NCBI RefSeq assembly: GCF_001418335.1
Contig: NZ_LIPP01000258.1
Location: 1 to 49,777 of the forward strand
Reading direction: 5' to 3'
Source of the DNA: Streptomyces aurantiacus
GTDB taxonomy: Bacteria; Actinomycetota; Actinomycetes; Streptomycetales; Streptomycetaceae
Length of the DNA stretch: 49,777 bases
The number at the start of each line of letters is the position of its first letter. Positions within the stretch are counted from its first letter, which is position 1. Position numbers and translations under genes: made by a program. This document shows positions 39,828-49,268 of the stretch, one piece after another. The notes beneath the pieces are model-generated. The model saw nothing but the letters and a program-made list of their open reading frames with translations, did not search any database and was not told the DNA's origin.

Positions 39828-40499
39828 TCAACGCCCGGCCTGCGCAGGTGAGTTGCTTCCCGAGCGCAGCAGCAGCGGCCCGTCGGCACCCTTCGCGAAC
39901 TCGGCGACCGCCATGTACGCGGACGCGTCGTCGGCCGTCCGCTCCCGGGGCGTCTCGCACACCTCGGGCTCGTCGTCGGCGCCCACCGCACAGTGCATGC
40001 GCACGGTGCGGCCGCCGGGCGTCATGAGCGTCAGCACGGACGCGAGATCGTCACCGGTGGCGTTGCGGTAGTAGGTGCGCGCCCAGGTCTCCCGCCCCTG
40101 CGTCAGCACGCACGTCTGTGCCTCGATGCCGTCGGGGGAGGCGAGTTCGGGTCCGCAGCGGGCGGCGGTGGCGAGCCCCACACCGAGCGTGAGGGGGCTC
40201 CTGGGCCCGGCGGACCGCGTCTCGGACGCCCCGCCGTCGCCGCGACCGGAGACGGGCGCCGCACCGGACGCGGACGCGGACCCGGAGCCGGACCCGGAGC
40301 CGGAAGCCTCGCCGCCCACCGGTCCCGCGGAGGCCACGGCCAGCGGCAGCGTGACCGTGAGCACGACGATGCCCGCCAGCACCATCAGGCGAACAGGTCG
40401 GGAGTCCGGACGGACACGTCGATGGTCCGGATGGGCGCTTCGGGGGTCCGGACGGACACTTCGGGGGTCCAGGGGCCGTCCCCCGGATTGACGCAGCAT
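39828..40499 (-). CDS. Hypothetical membrane-anchored or secreted protein
   Basis: About 223 residues from the ATG at 40499; a start at the later MVLAG (about 40384) is also possible because no good ribosome site is seen. Arg/Pro/Asp repeats (RPDPRSAHPDHRRVRPDS) precede a hydrophobic signal or anchor (LMVLAGIVVLTVTLPLAVASAG). A Ser/Gly/Ala linker leads to the mature domain (CGPELASPDGIEAQTCVLTQGRETWARTYYRN), which has four Cys residues likely in disulphides. Probably extracytoplasmic; no family recognised. Confidence 0.72.
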   Translation of the reverse strand: MLRQSGGRPLDPRSVRPDPRSAHPDHRRVRPDSRPVRLMVLAGIVVLTVTLPLAVASAGPVGGEASGSGSGSGSASASGAAPVSGRGDGGASETRSAGPRSPLTLGVGLATAARCGPELASPDGIEAQTCVLTQGRETWARTYYRNATGDDLASVLTLMTPGGRTVRMHCAVGADDEPEVCETPRERTADDASAYMAVAEFAKGADGPLLLRSGSNSPAQAGR

Positions 40500-40555
40500 A
40501 AAAGGGACGATAACGAGCGAGGGCGGGCGCGCGGTTCGCCGCGCGCCCGGTTTCC

Positions 40556-41158
40556 CTACAACTCGGGGGCGCTCACACCCGTACGAGTGAGCGCCTCCAC
40601 CACCGCGTCCACCACGGCCTCCACGTCGGGCACCCATGGCGCGGCCGAGCCGGGCAGCGGAGCGCGCTCCCAGCGGATTCCGCCCTGGCCGGTCTCGGAC
40701 GGCGGCAGGGCCACGTAGCCGCCCTCGCCGTGGAAACGCAGCGAGCCCGGCACGAAGTCCTTGGCGTAGAGCAGCTCACCCAGCTGCTCCAGGGAGTACG
40801 GCTTCACCAGCAGCGCCCACCGCGTCGGGGACGCGATCACGGGGCCGAGGCGCATCCCCATGTGGTCGAGCGCCGCGAGCGCGCGGGCGGCCGCCGGCGC
40901 CGGCAGGCTCACCGCGCACGGAGCCTTGCCTCCGGTGGCGAGGATGATCGGGGCCGTCGGCCGGTTCGTCCACCACCAGCGCGCCATGCGCTCGTCGGTG
41001 GTGGCCGCGAGCAGGCCGGGGTCGAAGGGATGGGCGCCTGGCACCGTGCACTCGGGGTCTGGACACCCGCATCGGGCCCGCCCCTGCGGGTCCGGGGCCA
41101 CACCGGGGAGTACGGGCCACTGCCAAGCGGTCGCGAAGGTCAGGGCCGCGCTGAGCAT
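40556..41158 (-). CDS. Degenerate prim-pol domain protein, chromosomal
   Basis: 200 residues from the ATG at 41158 (GGAGG six bases upstream; the frame extends to 41221). LTFATAWQWPVLPGVAPDPQGRARCGCPDPECTVPGAHPF is the prim-pol N-terminus with its Cys-rich insertion. However, the Asp pair is replaced (APCAVSLPAPAA), and the SGGxH motif reads SPTRWALLVKP. The fold is probably kept without polymerase chemistry. It is a conserved Streptomyces type of gene, perhaps a DNA-binding or regulatory protein. Confidence 0.78.
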   Translation of the reverse strand: MLSAALTFATAWQWPVLPGVAPDPQGRARCGCPDPECTVPGAHPFDPGLLAATTDERMARWWWTNRPTAPIILATGGKAPCAVSLPAPAAARALAALDHMGMRLGPVIASPTRWALLVKPYSLEQLGELLYAKDFVPGSLRFHGEGGYVALPPSETGQGGIRWERAPLPGSAAPWVPDVEAVVDAVVEALTRTGVSAPEL

Positions 41159-41780
41159 CTCAGGCCTCCCGCCATTTCGCCTGGACAGGAGCCTGCGTCG
41201 TCTTCCGAGGATCTCGCGCATGTGCGCTCGTTCCTTTCCGTTGAACGCCGAGGAACCACATCACACCATGTGTCGATCACTTCACTGTGCGTACTTACTG
41301 TGCGTACCTACTGGCGCATCACACCCTCGTCACACGTCACAGACGAACAGACAAGGGGAACCCCTGTTGGCCGAGCGTTGGTTGCGTGTTGCGTCCGCGT
41401 CCATACTGCGTCGGGCTGAAGCACGGGTATGGCGTGGGGTGGCGGCGCCTGGCGTTTGCTGTCCCGCGTAGTTCTTGCCGCCTCCGCCACGGGAGGATGG
41501 GACACGGTCGTCGGTGGTTAAGACGCCCGGGTCCGTCGCCAGGTTCCGGGAGAATCCCAACCACACCTGGCCTTCACCGAGTACGTACCCATCAAGACCG
41601 CTGTGACGCTCCGTGGAGCAAGGCCAGTCGACCGCAATACCCCGCCACTGGAGTCAGTTTTAAGCCAACTTTACTATTCCGCAACAGTCCCATGGACACC
41701 AGGAAACCCGGCAGGACAATGCTGGACATCCCCTTACGAGTGCGTGTACATGTGGAGACACTGCTGCGGCGCAGAATGAC
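41159..41780. other. Long intergenic region upstream of the SpoIIE-like gene
   Basis: About 620 bp without a convincing gene. CTGTGCGTAC occurs twice (near 41284 and 41299). Short overlapping frames here show no ribosome sites or family resemblance. It probably carries promoters for the divergent neighbours. Confidence 0.4.
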
Positions 41781-43229
41781 ATGGGGGTTTGCGATGCTAT
41801 CGAGCAATACGCACCGGTCGGAAAGCCGGACGCCATGAACGCCCCTCACCTCCCGAAAGTGGCTGGAATCGATTCCACGGTTCCGTCACCCACACACACT
41901 GTCGCGCCGACACGTGCCACCACGGGTTCCACGCCGGCCGCTTCTTCACACGCCCCCGGCGCCGTTCTCCAGGACAGACTCGCAGGCTGGGTCTCCGATC
42001 TCACCACCCTGCACGAACTCACCGAGCGGCTGGCACGCACCACCTCACTGACGGACGCACTCCAGGAAGTACTGCGCGCCGGAGCCGCCCTCGTCGGCGC
42101 CCGCCGCGGTCTCCTGGTGCTGGAACCGGGCGACGGCCTCGGCCCGGACACGACGATCGGCCTGGGACTCGCCCGAGCCGATCTCGGGCACATCGAGACG
42201 GTCCCGCGCAGCTCCATGTCGTACGGCAGGATCCTCGACGGACTTCCCGGGGGCGAGGGTGAGATCGCCCGGCCCGACCTGCTCTCCGAGGACGAGCTCG
42301 ATCCGCGGCACCGCGAGGTGGCCGCCCGGCTGGGCTACGCCGCCAGTTACGCCCTGCCGTTGTCCGCCGAGTCGGCGGGCCGCATGGGCGCCGCCGTGTG
42401 GCTGTACGACGAGCCCGCCGAGCCGGTCGAGCGCCAGCGCCATCTGATCGGTCTCTACACGGGGTACGCGGCCGAGCACCTGGCCCGCCAAGTGGAACTG
42501 GAGCGCACGCGCGCGTGCATGACGATCATCTCGGAGGAACTGCTCCCCTCCCGGCTGCCCCGCGTCTCCGGGGTCCAGCTCGCCGCCCGGCACCGCACGG
42601 GACCGCGCGGCGGCGGCGACTGGTACGACGCGCTGCCGCTGCCCGACGCCGCGCTCGGCCTCGCCGTCGGCTCCGTCACCGGGTCGGGCCCCAGCGCCGT
42701 CGCCGCGATGGGCCGGCTGAGGGCCTCCCTGCGGGCGTACGCGGTGATGGAGGGCGAGGACCCGGTCGCCGTCCTGTCCGACCTCGAACTGCTGCTGCGG
42801 CTCACCGAACCGGCCCGCTCCGCCACCGCCCTCTTCGCGTACTGCGAGCCCGCTCTGCGCAAGATCACGCTGGCCGGGGCCGGGCACAGCCCGCCACTGG
42901 TGATCGGCGAGCGGCGCACCGAGTACGTGGAGACGTCGCTCTCCGCGCCCCTGGGGATGCTCGCCTGCTGGGAAGCACCCAGCGTGGAGTTCCAGGCGGA
43001 GGCCTCGGAGACGGTTCTGCTCTACACGGACGGGCTGCTGCACCGTACCGGCGACCCCATGGACCGGGCCTTCACGCGGCTGCACGCGGCCGCCGCGAGC
43101 GTGCCCAGGGCGCTGCGCGCGGACCCGGGCGCCGTCGCCGACCACGTCCTGCGAAGCATGCTGCCGGACGGCCTCGACGACCCGGACAGCGAGGAGGACG
43201 TGGTGCTCCTCGCGGCCCGCTTCGAGTGA
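41781..43229 (+). CDS. GAF-SpoIIE PP2C-type protein with a missing metal ligand
   Basis: 482 residues from the ATG at 41781 (ATG 41835 is an alternative). Residues ~75-230 form a GAF sensor domain (LHELTERLARTTSLTDALQEVL). The SpoIIE/PP2C domain follows: RTGPRGGGDWYDALPLPD has the first Asp, and LLYTDGLLHR and EEDVVLLAARF supply later ones. The usual GDVxGHG motif reads GSVTGSG, losing a metal-binding Asp and the His. It may be a weak or inactive phosphatase that still binds partners. By family it would dephosphorylate an anti-sigma antagonist; the RsbW-like genes at 37752 and 45967 are possible partners. Confidence 0.88.
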   Translation: MGVCDAIEQYAPVGKPDAMNAPHLPKVAGIDSTVPSPTHTVAPTRATTGSTPAASSHAPGAVLQDRLAGWVSDLTTLHELTERLARTTSLTDALQEVLRAGAALVGARRGLLVLEPGDGLGPDTTIGLGLARADLGHIETVPRSSMSYGRILDGLPGGEGEIARPDLLSEDELDPRHREVAARLGYAASYALPLSAESAGRMGAAVWLYDEPAEPVERQRHLIGLYTGYAAEHLARQVELERTRACMTIISEELLPSRLPRVSGVQLAARHRTGPRGGGDWYDALPLPDAALGLAVGSVTGSGPSAVAAMGRLRASLRAYAVMEGEDPVAVLSDLELLLRLTEPARSATALFAYCEPALRKITLAGAGHSPPLVIGERRTEYVETSLSAPLGMLACWEAPSVEFQAEASETVLLYTDGLLHRTGDPMDRAFTRLHAAAASVPRALRADPGAVADHVLRSMLPDGLDDPDSEEDVVLLAARFE

Positions 43230-43362
43230 GCCACGCGCCCTACGGCCGATGAACCGCGCGCCTTACGGCCGAGCCGCACGCCATCAGGCCTTCCGGCCCT
43301 GGGCGTCCTTCCGTACGACCGTACGATGGAGGGCGTCCAAAGTCGTATCGAGGAGGCAGATC

Positions 43363-44850
43363 GTGTCGGAGGCGCTCAATCCGGAGACCCCGGAAGCCGT
43401 GCTTGACGATGCCGCCGACCAGGCGGACGAAGAAAAGCCCATCAAGCAGCGCAAGAACAGCCTGTACCCGGGCGTGTCGGACGAACTGGCCGAGAGCATG
43501 AAGTCCGGCTGGGCCGATACGGCACTGCACGGTCTGGAGCCGATCACGCAGGCCGCGCACACCGCCGCCCGCCGTGCCGCGCTCTCCGCACGCTTCCCGG
43601 GCGAGCGCCTCGTCGTCCCCGCGGGGAACCTGAAGACCCGTTCGAACGACACGGAGTACCCCTTCCGTGCCTCCGTCGAGTACGCGTACCTGACCGGCAA
43701 CCTCACCGAGGACGGCGTCCTGGTGCTTGAGCCGGCCGCGGACGGCCACCGGGCCACGATCTACCTGCTGCCGCGCTCCGACCGGGAGAACGGCGAGTTC
43801 TGGCTCTCCGGCCAGGGCGAGCTGTGGGTGGGCCGCCGCCACTCCCTGTCCGAGGCCGAGCAGTTGTACGGCATCCCCGCCTCGGACGTCCGCGAACTCA
43901 CCGCCAAGCTGCGCGAGGCGACGGGACCCGTCCGGGTCGTACGCGGATACGACGCCGGTGTCGAGTCGGCGCTCACCGACAAGGTCACCGCCGAGCGCGA
44001 CGCCGAACTGCGGGTCTTCCTCTCCGAGACGCGGCTGGTCAAGGACGAGTTCGAGACCGGCGAGCTGCAGAAGGCGGTCGACTCGACCGTGCGCGGCTTC
44101 GAGGACGTCGTACGGGTCCTGGACCGGGCCGAGGCGACCAGCGAGCGCTACATCGAGGGAACGTTCTTCCTGCGCGCGCGGGTCGAGGGCAACGACATCG
44201 GCTACGGCTCGATCTGCGCGGCGGGGCCGCACGCGTGCACGCTGCACTGGGTGCGCAACGACGGTCCGGTGCGCTCCGGGGAGCTGCTTCTGCTGGACGC
44301 GGGCGTGGAGACCCACACGCTCTACACGGCCGACGTCACGCGCACACTGCCGATCAACGGCACGTACACGGAGATCCAGAAGAAGATCTACGACGCCGTG
44401 TACGAGGCCCAGGAGGCCGGCATCGCCGCCGTGCGGCCGGGCGCCAAGTACCGGGACTTCCACGACGCCTCCCAGCGTGTGCTGGCCGAGAAGATCGTCG
44501 AGTGGGGTCTCGTCGAGGGCCCGGTCGAGCGGGTCCTGGAGCTGGGGCTGCAGCGCCGCTGGACGCTGCACGGCACCGGTCACATGCTCGGCCTGGACGT
44601 CCACGACTGCGCGACCGCGCGGACGGAGACGTACGTGGACGGCACGCTGGAGCCGGGCATGTGCCTGACCGTCGAGCCCGGGCTCTACTTCCAGGCGGAC
44701 GACCTGACCGTGCCCCAGGAGTACCGGGGCATCGGCGTCCGCATCGAGGACGACATCCTCGTCACGGAGGACGGCAACCGGAACCTGTCGGCCGGGCTGC
44801 CCCGCCGGTCGGACGAGGTCGAGGCGTGGATGGCCGCGCTGAAAGGCTGA
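43363..44850 (+). CDS. Xaa-Pro aminopeptidase (M24B, aminopeptidase P)
   Basis: 495 residues from the GTG at 43363 with GAGGAGG six bases upstream. The N-terminal creatinase-like domain (YPFRASVEYAYLTGNLTEDGVLVL) precedes the pita-bread catalytic domain. Metal ligands appear in LLLDAGVETHTLYTADVTRT (two Asp), LHGTGHMLGLDVHD (His), LTVEPGLYF (Glu) and GIGVRIEDDILVT (Glu). It removes N-terminal residues before proline in the cytosol and uses two Mn ions. Confidence 0.95.
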   Translation: MSEALNPETPEAVLDDAADQADEEKPIKQRKNSLYPGVSDELAESMKSGWADTALHGLEPITQAAHTAARRAALSARFPGERLVVPAGNLKTRSNDTEYPFRASVEYAYLTGNLTEDGVLVLEPAADGHRATIYLLPRSDRENGEFWLSGQGELWVGRRHSLSEAEQLYGIPASDVRELTAKLREATGPVRVVRGYDAGVESALTDKVTAERDAELRVFLSETRLVKDEFETGELQKAVDSTVRGFEDVVRVLDRAEATSERYIEGTFFLRARVEGNDIGYGSICAAGPHACTLHWVRNDGPVRSGELLLLDAGVETHTLYTADVTRTLPINGTYTEIQKKIYDAVYEAQEAGIAAVRPGAKYRDFHDASQRVLAEKIVEWGLVEGPVERVLELGLQRRWTLHGTGHMLGLDVHDCATARTETYVDGTLEPGMCLTVEPGLYFQADDLTVPQEYRGIGVRIEDDILVTEDGNRNLSAGLPRRSDEVEAWMAALKG

Positions 44851-44913
44851 CGCCGGCCTTGGCGGCTTCGCCTGCCTCGGCCACTTCGTCTGCCTCGTTC
44901 ACTTCGTCTGCGG

Positions 44914-44997
44914 GTGATCTGTGGCTTGTCGCGCGGTTCCCCGTGCCCCTCAAGGTGACCTGTAGCTTGTCGCGCGCTTCCCCGCGCCCCTCAAAGG
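44914..44997. repeat. Tandem copies of a dispersed Streptomyces repeat
   Basis: Two adjacent 41-42-bp copies contain GCTTGTCGCGCGGTTCCCCG or GCTTGTCGCGCGCTTCCCCG followed by GCCCCTCAA. The GC-rich core and its CGCG/GGGCGC ends can fold into a hairpin. Just upstream, CTTCGTCTGC is also repeated (44885 and 44903). It separates two convergent genes and may act as a terminator. Confidence 0.65.
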
Positions 44998-45884
44998 GCG
45001 CGGTGGGTGACGGCCCGTAACGGGAGCGAGTCCGCGAACAGGGCCCCCGCGAGCAGACCGCTGCTTCCGCGGGGGCTCCACGCGCGCGTGCGGAGGTCCG
45101 CGTCGAAGGCGGCCAGGGCCGCGCGGCCCGCCTCGGTGGACGTGCTGCCCGCCTCGATGACCGCGCGGGCGCCGGCCTGGACATGACGCAGGCCGTGCGG
45201 TCCCGCCGTGTACAGCAACTCCGTGTCCTGGAGCGTCGACATGACGGTCAGCAGGGCGTCGAGTCGCGCGTACGGCTCGGGGGCGCCCGCGGTACGGGCC
45301 GCGGCCAGTGTCCCCAACGCCCGGCGCATATGCGGGAATCCGGCCTTCGCCTCGCCCCGCGCACCGGCCGCGCCGTACGTCGCGGAGACCGACGAACCCC
45401 GGGAGGGCCGCCGTGGCGCCCGCCGGTCGGAGTGCGCCGCGATCCGCTTGGCGGTCGCCGCCAGGTCCCGTCCCGTGGCCCGGGGCTCCAGGGCCGCTGC
45501 GGCGACCAGCAGGCCGAGCACCCACAGCGCTCCGCGGTGCCCGCCGCCCGCCAGGGCCACCGAGTGCTCGGTGGAACGCCCGATCGCGCCGAGTTCCGCC
45601 CGGAGTTCGGGGGTCGCCGAGCCGGTGCGGCGGGCGGCGGCCGCCATCGCCGCGAGGCCCGGCTCCAGCGCCTTGGCCGACCAGCGCAGCGAACAGTGGT
45701 CCTCTCCGGCCACCCGGGCGCCGAGATCACGCGGGTCGGGCAGCCCCGGTTTGGGTGCCAGCGCCAACTGAACGGTGAGCGCGGTCACGGCGGCCCGCGC
45801 CAGCGTCTCGTCCGTCTCGTGCGTCCCGCCCGTCTCGTGCGCGCGGCGTCGCGTGCTGCTCGTTCCTTCGGCTGGTCCCGTCAT
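44991..45884 (-). CDS. Triphosphoribosyl-dephospho-CoA synthase (CitG/MdcB) family protein
   Basis: 297 residues. AAVTALTVQLALAPKPGLPDPRDLGARVAGEDHCSLRWSAKALEPGLAAM is the family N-terminus, with the conserved KPGL and the HC-S-L region; HRGALWVLGLLVAAAAL and DTELLYTAGPHGLRHVQAGA follow. Such enzymes make the prosthetic-group precursor of citrate lyase or malonate decarboxylase. Neither acyl-carrier partner is nearby, so a different role in Streptomyces is possible. The start at 45884 is the most likely Met. Confidence 0.82.
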   Translation of the reverse strand: MTGPAEGTSSTRRRAHETGGTHETDETLARAAVTALTVQLALAPKPGLPDPRDLGARVAGEDHCSLRWSAKALEPGLAAMAAAARRTGSATPELRAELGAIGRSTEHSVALAGGGHRGALWVLGLLVAAAALEPRATGRDLAATAKRIAAHSDRRAPRRPSRGSSVSATYGAAGARGEAKAGFPHMRRALGTLAAARTAGAPEPYARLDALLTVMSTLQDTELLYTAGPHGLRHVQAGARAVIEAGSTSTEAGRAALAAFDADLRTRAWSPRGSSGLLAGALFADSLPLRAVTHRAL

Positions 45885-45966
45885 GGCGGAAAAGCTAGGG
45901 AGACTGCCCGTCAGGAACCTGGGTGAAGGCTGTGAGCGCCCTGAGAATGCCGTCCTTGAGCGTGCC

Positions 45967-46422
45967 TCAGATGGCCAGCAGCGGCGTGCCCTCGCGCCAC
46001 TTGAGGATCTTGTCGAAGCTGACCACGGCGCCGCCCCTGACGGAGCTGTTGCCGATGTGGACGTGGTCGGCGAGCTCCTGGATCAGACACAGCCCCCGGC
46101 CGTTCTCGGCGTCGGCGGGGGAGGGTCGCAGGGGTGCGCGCTCTCGCCCCGACGGGAACCCCGGGCCCGAGTCGGCCACTTCGATCCGGCACTTCTCGCC
46201 GTCCAGATAGGCCGTGACCCGGTAGGCCTCGGTCCGTTCCCCCTGAACGACATCGCCCCCGTGTTCGACAGCGTTGGCGCAGGCCTCGCTCAGCGCGACG
46301 GAAATGTCGTAGGAAATGTCGGGATCCACCCCCGCCGACTCCATCGTGCCGATCAGCAGGCGCCGGGCGAGCGGAACACTCGCCGCCTCACGCCGGAGAT
46401 GGAGGGACCACCAGATGCTCAT
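45967..46422 (-). CDS. HATPase anti-sigma-factor-like kinase (RsbW family)
   Basis: 151 residues, typical of the family. N-box ISVALSEACANAVEHG, G1 box IEVADSGPGFPSG and G2 box NGRGLCLIQELADHVHI are clear. This type usually phosphorylates an anti-anti-sigma factor or sequesters a sigma factor. No partner is adjacent. Confidence 0.92.
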   Translation of the reverse strand: MSIWWSLHLRREAASVPLARRLLIGTMESAGVDPDISYDISVALSEACANAVEHGGDVVQGERTEAYRVTAYLDGEKCRIEVADSGPGFPSGRERAPLRPSPADAENGRGLCLIQELADHVHIGNSSVRGGAVVSFDKILKWREGTPLLAI

Positions 46423-46646
46423 GCTCCAGCCTCCTGGCCGCGGCTCGACATACCGATACGTATTGCCGCGCGGGGCCGGATGTAAGCGTGCCCGTCACGT
46501 GATGCCGCCCATACGGGGGATGTACCGGAGCCATCTGCCGGTGTATGTGCGGGCGACTCGGCCCAGAAGGTGGTGTTCCGGACCCTACGTCATCTTGTGG
46601 ACCTGCCGTATGGAGCGGGTAAGGCCAGTGCGATGATGACCCCGCC

Positions 46647-47477
46647 ATGACTGCTCACCACCAGCGCGCCGCACGCACCGGAGGTGATCTCCGGGTCCTC
46701 AGGGCCGCGGTGTTCACCGCGGTCTGCGTCGTGCTGGCCGCGGCCGGTCATGCCATCGCCTCCTGCGCGACGGTTCCGCTGTGGTCGCTCGGCGCGGGAT
46801 GCGTCGTCGTCTTCGCCGTCGCGGCACCGCTCGCCGGGCGCGAGCGTTCACTGCCGGGCATCGCCGTGCTCCTCGCGGCCGGCCAGACGGTGCTGCACAT
46901 GCTCTTCGGACTCGGGCAGCACGGCACGGCCACCACCGCGTCCGCCGCGACCACGGGCGTGGACGCCTCACTCGTGGCCCGGGCCGCCCGGCTGGTGTGC
47001 GGCGCGTCCGTCGCGACACTCAGCCCCGCCCGGGCCCAGCGGATCCTCGCCGACGCACAACTCGGCACGGGCGGTGGCAGCGCTCACTCCCTGCACGAGC
47101 AGGGCGGCGCCATGTCGGCCGCCGTCGGAGCGCCCGCGTCGGTGCTGCCGTCGCTGCCGATGCTCCTCGCTCACGTGCTCGCCGCCGTCGGAGCCGGCTG
47201 GTTGCTGCGCCGCGGCGACATCGCCCTGCGGCGCCTTCTGCGGCTCTCGGCGCACGGAGTGGCGGAAGGGATGGCGGAAGGCGCGTTCGTCTCCCTGCGT
47301 GGAGCACTGGCGCTCGTACGCGCCCTGCTGGCGGGCCTGCCCGGCGCGACCCCGGCGGTGCCGGACGCACCGCGCGCGTGGGGATACGCGTCACCGGTCC
47401 CGCGTACGACCGCTCTTCAGCACTCGGTCGTCCGGCGCGGTCCGCCGGCCGGCGAGGCGTTTCTCCTCGCCGCCTGA
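46647..47477 (+). CDS. Membrane protein upstream of the copper cluster
   Basis: 276 residues. Hydrophobic segments near residues 17-40, 47-65, 72-92 and 165-188 (VLRAAVFTAVCVVLAAAGHAIA; LGAGCVVVFAVAAPLAG; GIAVLLAAGQTVLHMLFGL; SLPMLLAHVLAAVGAGWLL). The loop HGTATTASAATTGV and the His residues (HMLFGLGQHG, AHSLHEQGG) could bind metal. It is conserved before YcnI-type genes in Streptomyces, so a copper role is inferred. No named family. Confidence 0.75.
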   Translation: MTAHHQRAARTGGDLRVLRAAVFTAVCVVLAAAGHAIASCATVPLWSLGAGCVVVFAVAAPLAGRERSLPGIAVLLAAGQTVLHMLFGLGQHGTATTASAATTGVDASLVARAARLVCGASVATLSPARAQRILADAQLGTGGGSAHSLHEQGGAMSAAVGAPASVLPSLPMLLAHVLAAVGAGWLLRRGDIALRRLLRLSAHGVAEGMAEGAFVSLRGALALVRALLAGLPGATPAVPDAPRAWGYASPVPRTTALQHSVVRRGPPAGEAFLLAA

Positions 47478-47620
47478 CACGACACACCACTTCGGACGTA
47501 CCACTTCGTACGTACCACTCCAGGGGTGCCGTCGTGCGGCACGCGCGCGTGCCCGTTCCTTCACACGCGCAATCCCCAGTTCTTCACCGAACCAGTGCTG
47601 AAAGCGAAGTGTTTCCTGCC

Positions 47621-48376
47621 ATGAAGGCTTCCCGTATCGCCGCGACCGGTGTCGTCGCCGCCTCCGCCGTCCTCGTACTGTCCGGCCCAGCGTTCGCGCA
47701 CGTCAGCGTGCAGCCCGAGGGCACGGCCGCCAAGGGCGGTTACGCGACGGTCGACTTCAAGGTGCCGAACGAGCGCGACAAGGCCTCGACCACCAAGCTG
47801 GAGGTCAACTTCCCGGCCGACCACCCGCTCGCCTCGGTCATGCCGCAGCCCGTCGACGGCTGGAACGTCAAGGTCACCAAGGCCAAGCTCGACAAGCCGC
47901 TCGAACTGCACGGCGAGAAGATCAACGAAGCCATCACCAAGGTCACCTGGACCGCGGACGGCAAGGGCATCCAGCCCGGCTACTTCCAGAAGTTCCCGCT
48001 CTCCATCGGCGCGCTGCCCGAGGACACCGACGAACTGGTGTTCAAGGCGATCCAGACGTACTCCAACAACGAGGTCGTGCGCTGGATCGAGACCCAGAAG
48101 GACGGCGAGGAGGAGCCCGAGGCGCCGGCTCCGGTACTCGCGTTGTCCGCCGCCACCGACGACCACCACGGCTCCGCCGCGTCCGACGACGACGCCGCCG
48201 ACGACACCGAGAAGAACGACGACGCGAAGGCCGCCGCCAGCACCTCGACCACCGAGGCCGCCTCCTCCGACAGCAGCGACACCACGGCCCGAGTACTGGG
48301 CGTCGTGGGCATCGTCGTCGGCGTGGCGGGCGTGGCGTTCGGCGTTCTCGCCGGCCGCCGGCGTACCAACGCGTAG
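47621..48376 (+). CDS. YcnI-like copper-binding protein (DUF1775)
   Basis: 251 residues. After the signal peptide (MKASRIAATGVVAASAVLVLSGPAFA) the mature protein begins with His (HVSVQPEG), the residue that binds copper in YcnI together with a Trp; GWNVKV and WTADGKGIQPGYFQKF match the domain core. An acidic Ser/Thr linker and a C-terminal membrane anchor (VLGVVGIVVGVAGVAFGVLAGRRR) hold it outside the membrane. It handles Cu(II) for delivery to downstream SCO1 and PCuAC. Confidence 0.93.
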   Translation: MKASRIAATGVVAASAVLVLSGPAFAHVSVQPEGTAAKGGYATVDFKVPNERDKASTTKLEVNFPADHPLASVMPQPVDGWNVKVTKAKLDKPLELHGEKINEAITKVTWTADGKGIQPGYFQKFPLSIGALPEDTDELVFKAIQTYSNNEVVRWIETQKDGEEEPEAPAPVLALSAATDDHHGSAASDDDAADDTEKNDDAKAAASTSTTEAASSDSSDTTARVLGVVGIVVGVAGVAFGVLAGRRRTNA

Positions 48377-48593
48377 GACCGACCTGCGCATGGGGCGCGG
48401 CACCGCCCTCCATTCGCCTGCCGGCCCCAGCAGACCCAGTCCGACCCGGTCCGACCCGACCCGGCGTCGGACGCCCCATCGAGATCCCCGGCCTGTCGTT
48501 TACCGGCCGGGGCTCCGGGCCCGAACCTCGGGCCCGTCGAACATCGGGCCCGTGCACCGGCAATCCGGTGCGGCGTCCCCGGGAGAATGCACT

Positions 48594-49268
48594 ATGCGCA
48601 AGAAGACGTACGCCGTGGCCGCTCTGTTCGCCGCGGCCGCTCTGACCCTCACGGCCTGCGGCAGCGGTGACAGCGACAGTGGCAACGCTGTCGCCGACGT
48701 GTCCACCGAGGCCGGCTCGGACAAGGCCGCCACGGTCCTCGACAAGCCGTTCGAGAAGCCGGACCTCGTCCTCACCGACACCCACGGCAAGAAGTACGAC
48801 CTCCGCGAGGCGACCAAGGGCAAGCCGACGCTGGTCTACTTCGGCTACACCAACTGCCCCGACGTCTGCCCCCTGACGATGAACAACATCGCCGTCGCCA
48901 AGAAGGAACTGGCCCAGGACAAGCAGGTGTCCCAGGCCCAGAAGGACTCGCTCCGCGTCGTGTTCGTCACGACCGACCCGGAGCGGGACACCTCCGCGGC
49001 GCTCGGCAAGTGGCTCAAGGGCATCGACCCGGACGTGGTCGGTCTGACCGGTTCCTTCGACACGATCCAGGCGGGTGCCCGGACGCTCGGCATCTCCATC
49101 GAGGCGCCGACGAAGGACAAGGACGGCAAGGTCATCTCCATGCACGGCACGCAGGTCATCGCCTTCTCCCCGAAGACCGACGGCGGTTACGTGCTGTACG
49201 GCGAGGACGCCACCGTCGACGACTACACCAAGGACCTCCCCGCGCTGATCAAGGGCGAGACACCGTGA
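48594..49268 (+). CDS. SCO1/SenC/PrrC copper chaperone lipoprotein
   Basis: 224 residues with a lipoprotein signal (AALTLTACGS). The thioredoxin-like domain carries the copper-binding TNCPDVCPL (C-x3-C) and a distal His (ISMHGTQVI). It transfers copper to the CuA centre of cytochrome c oxidase at the outer membrane face. GGGAGA precedes the ATG. Its stop overlaps the next start by 4 bp. Confidence 0.95.
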   Translation: MRKKTYAVAALFAAAALTLTACGSGDSDSGNAVADVSTEAGSDKAATVLDKPFEKPDLVLTDTHGKKYDLREATKGKPTLVYFGYTNCPDVCPLTMNNIAVAKKELAQDKQVSQAQKDSLRVVFVTTDPERDTSAALGKWLKGIDPDVVGLTGSFDTIQAGARTLGISIEAPTKDKDGKVISMHGTQVIAFSPKTDGGYVLYGEDATVDDYTKDLPALIKGETP

